Of a DNA stretch of 64,000 bases, positions 59,642 through 64,000 are shown piece by piece; the first letter of the stretch is position 1; the number at the start of each line of letters is the position of its first letter. The stretch is taken from contig NZ_LN879457.1 in NCBI RefSeq assembly GCF_001403615.1, forward strand, positions 1,462,910 to 1,526,909, written 5' to 3'. The position numbers were made by a program, and so were the translations under genes. Under the pieces are notes generated by a model. The model had not been told where the DNA came from. It made no database searches and saw nothing but the letters and a program-made list of their open reading frames with translations. This DNA is from Desnuesiella massiliensis (GTDB taxonomy: Bacteria; Bacillota; Clostridia; Clostridiales; Clostridiaceae).

Positions 59642-59667
59642 TCAAAGAATATTTTTACTGGCGTAAC

Positions 59668-59775
59668 TATAGGAGGATGTGAAAAACATAGGTGTTCTTT
59701 TTCACGGGCCGCTCGTGGGGCTCCACGCGTGGTGTAGTGAAACCTATAGAACACCTTTTTTCACAGCCTCCTACT
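59668..59775. mobile_element. 108-bp palindromic element, copy 4, with 8-bp flanking direct repeat
   Basis: Begins TATAGGAGGATGTGAAAA and ends TTTTCACAGCCTCCTACTA. The core GGCCGCTCGTGGGGCTCC then ACGCGTGG is in the same orientation as copy 2. GGCGTAAC occurs at 59660-59667 and again at 59777-59784, directly at the two edges. This is what a target site duplication left by transposition looks like. Confidence 0.88.
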
Positions 59776-59798
59776 AGGCGTAACAGTAATTATATTAT

Positions 59799-59834
59799 AA
59801 ATCCCTAAAGTCTTTTAATGACTCTAGGGATTCT
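59799..59834. terminator. Hairpin between the HAD and corA genes
   Basis: AATCCCTAAAGTC pairs with GACTCTAGGGATT (small internal mismatch). It may terminate either flanking gene. No gene is visible in 59835-59943. Confidence 0.55.
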
Positions 59835-59943
59835 TGGATTAAATCTATTATGATACTAGCATTTTATCTTCTTCTATTTGCAAATTATTATAGGGCTTCG
59901 TAAACCATTTTTATTATGTATAATTACTAAAATCTAAGTAAGA

Positions 59944-60903
59944 TTATTTATCACTATTAAACCAACCTTTTCTTTTAAACCATAAAAACATAATAGATGA
60001 TATAAGGGCCATAAAAAATAGCACAATAAAATATCCATATTCCCAATCTAACTCAGGCATATTCTTAAAGTTCATACCATAGATACCTACAATAAAGGTT
60101 AGGGGCATGAATATAGTGGATATTACCGTTAAAACCATCATATTTGCATTCATTCTATTAGAGTTTATAGATATATAACTATCTCTCATATCTGAGGTGA
60201 TTTCCCTGCTAGCCTCTATCATATCTGATAGCTTAATTAAATGATCGTATATATCACTAAAGTATATCCTATTTGATTTAAACCAATGAAGTCTTTCAGA
60301 TTCAATCATCCTATATAACAGATCTCTCATGGAATTTATTATTCTTCTGAGTTTTAGTAAGTCTGATCTTATAGCAAATATTTTTTCTACTAATTTATTA
60401 ACGGATTCCTTTTTTTCATTATTATCAATTTGATTTAGCTTATCTTCAATTTCATATATAGCAGGAAAAAACTGATCTACTATCTCATCTAATATAGCAT
60501 AAAAAACATAGGATACTCCTTTATTCCAATTCTTCTTGTCATCCTTTACTTTTCTCCAGGCTTCTTCAATTTCATTAGAGTAGGTTTTATGAACAGAAAC
60601 AATATATTTTTCTCCAATAAAAACCCCTATACTGTCAGCACTAAGATCTACTTCATTTAAAGAGTTTAAAATAAAAAAGTCATGATCTTCATAATAATCT
60701 AGCTTAGGCCTGTGATAGTTTTGTAGGCTATCCTCTATAGCCAAAGAGTGAAAATTAAAAAATTCTTTAAGACAATTTTCTTCTTCAATAGTCGGATTAT
60801 AAAAATCTACCCAACACCAGCTATACTCCTTATCCCTTATATTTTCTATATTGTCATAGAGCTGTATGCTATGATTTTTAGTTAAAGTCATCATGGATAT
60901 CAA
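59944..60903 (-). CDS. corA: CorA family magnesium/divalent cation transporter
   Basis: A 319-residue protein with a long cytoplasmic N-terminal part and two C-terminal membrane helices. The family motif YGMNFKNMPE lies between them (about 275-285). FFPAIYEIEDKLNQID and LRRIINSMRDLLYRM are the long coupling helices. It forms a pentameric magnesium channel. GAGGGGTGA favours the TTG at 60903; an in-frame GTG at 60912 overlaps that site, and an ATG at 60894 is a further option. It is a single gene. Confidence 0.9.
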   Translation of the reverse strand: MISMMTLTKNHSIQLYDNIENIRDKEYSWCWVDFYNPTIEEENCLKEFFNFHSLAIEDSLQNYHRPKLDYYEDHDFFILNSLNEVDLSADSIGVFIGEKYIVSVHKTYSNEIEEAWRKVKDDKKNWNKGVSYVFYAILDEIVDQFFPAIYEIEDKLNQIDNNEKKESVNKLVEKIFAIRSDLLKLRRIINSMRDLLYRMIESERLHWFKSNRIYFSDIYDHLIKLSDMIEASREITSDMRDSYISINSNRMNANMMVLTVISTIFMPLTFIVGIYGMNFKNMPELDWEYGYFIVLFFMALISSIMFLWFKRKGWFNSDK

Positions 60904-61077
60904 GGCTCTCACCCCTCACAAATTCTATTAAAATCTACATACATTTTACCATAATTTAAAAATAATATATATTTCTTAATTTTACTGTCTTATTTTATAA
61001 ACAAGATTCCTTTGAAGTATCTTTCCATATATTGTAAAATTTTATTAGCACAACTTTTCTGATTATAGGAGGAAGCA

Positions 61078-61833
61078 ATGACCATGAAAAACAAATTCAA
61101 AAGGCTCTTTTTGGTTTTGAACCTAATTCTAATTCTAACAGCCCTTAGCTGTTCAGAAGCTAACTCAACGGTTTCAGAACCAGAAAAGAATCTTCCAAAA
61201 ATAACTTCTATGGATAATATCAATATATCTATATATCAAGGAGAAACTTATTCCCTTCCCGAAAAAGTAAAAGTCACCTTCGAAAATAATTCTTCAAAAG
61301 ATATAACTGTAAACTGGGAAAGCAATAATATTCCCGTTTATTCCCCTGGTGTATATAAAATAAAGGGAACTCTTAAAGAGTATAGCAAAGACGTAGAAGC
61401 TAAACTAGAAATTAAAGCCTTATCAAAAGAAAATTTGAAGGAAATAGCCTTAAAGGCAGACAAAGCTTTAAGAACTCTATTTAACGGTAAAAACTTTGAT
61501 GATAGATATTCAAAAGACAATTATGGATTAGTGCAAAATTATAAAGATTCCACAGAGCTATTAAATTACCTAAAGAACTATTTTACTGAAGCTGTAGCAA
61601 AAGATATAGTAAAAACCTTTTGTAAGGAAATGGACGGAAGGCTTTATGTGAAAATAGGTCAGGGAGGTATGCGAGTACTCTATGAAGAGGAATGTAGTCT
61701 AGATGTAACACAGAAAGATAATATATTATATTTACACTTTTCTAAAGATACAGGTGGAGATATTCTCACTCAAAAAAGCCAGCTTATTTATGAAAATGGA
61801 AAGTGGCTTTTTAATAACTGGTGGTATATATAA
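61078..61833 (+). CDS. Lipoprotein with bacterial Ig-like (Big_4-type) domain
   Basis: A 251-residue lipoprotein. The signal peptide ends in LTALSC (lipobox). About 40-115 is an Ig-like domain with YSLPEKVKVTFENNSSKDITV and the closing PGVYKIKGTLK, as in Big_4/YwfD repeats. The C-terminal part (about 120-251) is an unrecognised domain with DDRYSKDNYGLVQNY and a terminal YENGKWLFNNWWYI, similar in feel to DUF3993-like secreted domains. AGGAGG precedes ATG. It stands alone. Confidence 0.78.
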   Translation: MTMKNKFKRLFLVLNLILILTALSCSEANSTVSEPEKNLPKITSMDNINISIYQGETYSLPEKVKVTFENNSSKDITVNWESNNIPVYSPGVYKIKGTLKEYSKDVEAKLEIKALSKENLKEIALKADKALRTLFNGKNFDDRYSKDNYGLVQNYKDSTELLNYLKNYFTEAVAKDIVKTFCKEMDGRLYVKIGQGGMRVLYEEECSLDVTQKDNILYLHFSKDTGGDILTQKSQLIYENGKWLFNNWWYI

Positions 61834-61894
61834 CTAAAAACCCAAGGTAAATAAATACAAATTATAAATAAGCAATAACATCAAATTTAATGTA

Positions 61895-61938
61895 AAAAAA
61901 GAAACTGCATAGGAATTTTCTAATGCAGTTTCTTTTTT
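61895..61938. terminator. Bidirectional terminator
   Basis: AAAAAAGAAACTGCAT pairs with ATGCAGTTTCTTTTTT. It serves the lipoprotein gene and the convergent small gene. Confidence 0.85.
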
Positions 61939-61950
61939 ATAACAGACTCT

Positions 61951-62241
61951 TTATTGTCCATTAATTTTGCATTCTAGTGCTCTAATATAATCTCTTAGTT
62001 CATCAATCTGCTTTTGTAAATCTTCATTTCCCTTGCCATCCCCATTTTCTGAGCTATCCTCTTCTTCAGATATAAGAAATTCTCCTTGGGCAGCTATTAA
62101 TGAGACTATATCTCCTACTACATTTATAAAAGCTCCCACTACATTCTGCTCATCGATATCTAATTTCTGTGCAATAGCAACGCCAACTACTGCTGCAAGT
62201 GCTGCAAGTTCATTGGGTGAAAGACATTTTAGGTTATCCAT
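61951..62241 (-). CDS. Small acidic protein with N-terminal hydrophobic helices and C-terminal coiled coil
   Basis: A 96-residue protein. About 8-55 contains two moderately hydrophobic helices (ELAALAAVVGVAIAQKL and VVGAFINVVGDIVSLIAAQ), then an acidic Glu/Ser/Gly linker, and about 75-96 a short coiled coil (DLQKQIDELRDYIRALECKI). I recognise similar small clostridial proteins but no function. TTGGAGA precedes the ATG. It is a single-gene unit. Confidence 0.7.
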   Translation of the reverse strand: MDNLKCLSPNELAALAAVVGVAIAQKLDIDEQNVVGAFINVVGDIVSLIAAQGEFLISEEEDSSENGDGKGNEDLQKQIDELRDYIRALECKINGQ

Positions 62242-62350
62242 TTAATTCTCCAATGATAACATTGATTATAGTTTATTATATTACTAACTCTCAATAAAAG
62301 TGATTTTTTAATAATTGATGGTATAACTAAAAGTTCATTATAGAACTAAA

Positions 62351-62394
62351 GAGGAGATTTTTCACCAATAAAATGTGTGATGAAAAATCTCCCC
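62351..62394 (-). terminator. Hairpin downstream of the opp/dpp operon
   Basis: GGAGATTTTTCAC pairs with GTGATGAAAAATCTCC over a long imperfect stem. Probable terminator for the operon. The rest of 62242-62537 shows nothing else. Confidence 0.6.
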
Positions 62395-62537
62395 TGTTAA
62401 AAAATGTGGGGAAAATAATAGATATCTAATATCCTCTTAAGAACTGTAGATATTCATTTCTCTTAATGAAATATGCCATAGAGCGCATAATTTTATAAAT
62501 TAATATCTATAATTATGAAATCTTTAAAAGGAGTACT

Positions 62538-63485
62538 TCATAGTGCTTTTCTATATTCCTCTATTTCCGTTGGAGAACCATATACAAAATGTTTAGGTGC
62601 TATTTCGACCAAAGAAGGCTTCTCTACCTCATAATTGTGGATGCTAGCATCATAAAATATACGTTTTCTCTTTCTTTCATATAGAGGATCTGGCAATGGT
62701 ATAGCAGAAAGCAAAGCCTTGGTATATGGGTGTATAGGGTTTTTATACAGATCCTCAGCTTCAGCCAGCTCTACTAATTTACCATAATACATAACCCCTA
62801 TTCTATCTGAAAAATATTTAACAACAGATAAGTTATGGGCTATAAATAGTACTGTTAACCCGAATTTTTTTCTTAAATTATTTAGAAGATTTAAAACCTG
62901 TGCTTGAATAGATACATCTAAAGCGGATATTGGTTCGTCTGCTATTATGAGCTCTGGTTTTGCTACTAAAGCTCTAGCTATTCCTATACGTTGTCTTTGA
63001 CCTCCAGAAAATTCATGGGGATAGCGATTAGCATGCTCCCTTGTGAGTCCTACAGTCTCCAGCATCTCATATACTAGCTCCATCATTTCCTGTTCATTTT
63101 TACAAAGCTTATTTATTTTTAGACCCTCAGCTATAATTTCCTTTACTGTCATTCTTGGATTTAAGGAAGCTATGGGGTCTTGAAATATCATCTGCATCTT
63201 ACTAGTTACTTCTTTTTGAGTTTCCTTAGATATCTTTCCGGATATTAACTTGCCATTAAAATAAACTTCTCCTCCGCTGCTTTCATATAATCTTATAATA
63301 GTTCGTCCTGTAGTAGTTTTTCCGCAGCCAGATTCTCCAACTAACCCAAAAGTTTCTCCCTTATATATCTTAAAACTTATGTCATCTACAGCCTTTACAG
63401 TGATTTTATTTTTTCCACGACCGCTAGTAAAATGCTGCTTTAAATTTTTAACTTCTAGCACTAGCTCTTTATTTTCCAACATCAT
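62538..63485 (-). CDS. oppF: Oligopeptide ABC transporter ATP-binding protein (OppF/DppF type)
   Basis: A 315-residue ATPase. Walker A GLVGESGCGKTTTGRT, signature EFSGGQRQRIGIARAL, Walker B LIIADEPISALDVS and H-loop FIAHN are present. The C-terminal oligopeptide-transporter extension (HPYTKALLSAIPLPDP) is typical, although here the Cys-rich Fe-S segment is replaced by a different tail. The ATG overlaps the stop of oppD (ATGA). It pairs with the OppD-like ATPase to drive peptide uptake. The symbol is by family; dpp or app would fit equally. Confidence 0.88.
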   Translation of the reverse strand: MMLENKELVLEVKNLKQHFTSGRGKNKITVKAVDDISFKIYKGETFGLVGESGCGKTTTGRTIIRLYESSGGEVYFNGKLISGKISKETQKEVTSKMQMIFQDPIASLNPRMTVKEIIAEGLKINKLCKNEQEMMELVYEMLETVGLTREHANRYPHEFSGGQRQRIGIARALVAKPELIIADEPISALDVSIQAQVLNLLNNLRKKFGLTVLFIAHNLSVVKYFSDRIGVMYYGKLVELAEAEDLYKNPIHPYTKALLSAIPLPDPLYERKRKRIFYDASIHNYEVEKPSLVEIAPKHFVYGSPTEIEEYRKAL

Positions 63486-64000
63486 ACTAGAACACCTTCC
63501 TTTTGTGTTTGCATATTTATACGCTTTTTAAGAATTTCTGGGATTTCAACTTTAGGTGCCTTAGGGTGAAGTAACCATGTTGCTGCGTAATGCGTATCGC
63601 TTACTTTAAACATAGGTGGCTCTTCTTCAAAGTCAATTTCCATGGCAAACCTATTTCTAGCAGCAAAAGCATCGCCTTTAGGTGGATACAACATATTAGG
63701 TGGTGTACCCGGTATAACAAATAATTCATCTTCAGAGCTGGTATTTAAATCTGGCATAGAGCTTAATAGACTCCAGGTATAAGGATGTTGAGGATTATAG
63801 AATATGTCCTCTGTGGTTCCATACTCCACAATTTTTCCTGCGTACATAACTGCTATTCTATCTGCCACATTAGCCACTACACCTAAGTCATGAGTTATAA
63901 ACATTACAGATAAGTTCTTTTCCCTTTGGATATCTTTTATAAGCTCTAAAATCTGTGCTTGTATTGTAACATCTAGAGCTGTAGTTGGTTCATCACATAT
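63482..64000 (-). CDS. oppD: Oligopeptide ABC transporter ATP-binding protein (OppD type), N-terminus outside the window
   Basis: The visible C-terminal 172 residues begin at ICDEPTTALDVTIQAQILEL, which is Walker B, at the window edge. VMFITHDLGVVANVADRI holds the H-loop, and HPYTWSLLSSMPDL plus GTPPNMLYPPKGDAFAARN form the OppD-type C-terminal extension. The usual Cys-rich motif CPFAxRC is altered to AFAARNRF, so the iron-sulfur ligands seen in some relatives are absent. The reading frame is open to base 64000. Same transcript as oppF. Confidence 0.9.
   Translation of the reverse strand: MCDEPTTALDVTIQAQILELIKDIQREKNLSVMFITHDLGVVANVADRIAVMYAGKIVEYGTTEDIFYNPQHPYTWSLLSSMPDLNTSSEDELFVIPGTPPNMLYPPKGDAFAARNRFAMEIDFEEEPPMFKVSDTHYAATWLLHPKAPKVEIPEILKKRINMQTQKEGVLV

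Noticed and set aside
1..64000. tRNA, rRNA or CRISPR arrays
   Set aside because: No conserved tRNA arms, rRNA segments or repeat-spacer structure were seen on either strand.

Overview
The window reads as chromosome of a low-G+C Gram-positive anaerobe, most probably a Clostridium. The reasons are the strong A+T bias, Shine-Dalgarno sites of the AGGAGG type with frequent TTG/GTG starts, GapN, a YfcC-type carrier, a BceRS-like sensor/ABC module, a BhlA/UviB holin and a UviA/TcdR-like sigma factor. I do not name a species. I see no tRNA, rRNA or CRISPR array.

Layout. 0-0.33 kb: tail of an IS1182-like transposase. 0.4-4.8 kb: glycogen debranching enzyme, an SDR dehydrogenase, a degenerate DUF3267 membrane protein and a lytic transglycosylase. 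4.9-11.5 kb: a peptide-antibiotic detoxification module (response regulator, intramembrane-sensing kinase, permease, ATPase, second permease) with a terminator hairpin inside it. 11.6-16.6 kb: MNT/HEPN toxin-antitoxin pair, GapN, a GNAT acetyltransferase, an old yellow enzyme and two copies of a MITE-like repeat. 16.8-22.9 kb: a sulfur amino acid acquisition region, with a T-box leader before a TcyP-like symporter and two head-to-head SAM-I riboswitches driving metNIQ on one side and an M20 amidohydrolase on the other. 23-36 kb: a MerR-methyltransferase fusion, a secreted hydrolase with wall-binding repeats, a transglutaminase-like protein, an AraC regulator, a 1232-residue six-cupredoxin multicopper oxidase, and a glycosidase/EamA/LacI operon. 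36.4-42.2 kb: FMN-binding lipoprotein, YfcC carrier with an M20 peptidase, ArsC/Spx-like protein, SDR and an MFS pump behind an attenuator-like leader. 42.5-47.0 kb: a response regulator with two tandem, recently duplicated sensor kinases. 47.2-50.6 kb: EamA permease, prolyl-tRNA editing protein, and an ArsR regulator with an aldehyde dehydrogenase. 51.2-55.8 kb: the most unusual region, a UviA/TcdR-like sigma gene facing a holin, an amidase, a leaderless SH3-repeat protein with a C-terminal membrane segment, and small membrane proteins. It looks like a lysis-released bacteriocin or cell-killing locus. 56-64 kb: alcohol dehydrogenase, DeoR/HAD pair, CorA, lipoprotein and the end of an opp/dpp operon cut by the window edge.

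Two families of small dispersed elements run through the window. One is a 108-bp, relatively G+C-rich palindrome present four times (26.65, 38.50, 48.68 and 59.67 kb); one copy is bordered by a perfect 8-bp direct repeat, which suggests it is or was mobile. The other is a 158-bp element with imperfect terminal inverted repeats (16.47 kb) and an internally deleted 55-bp copy (11.57 kb).

Many starts were moved from the most upstream in-frame codon to one with a properly spaced Shine-Dalgarno site; each entry says so. All assignments come from reading motifs by eye; no database search was run.
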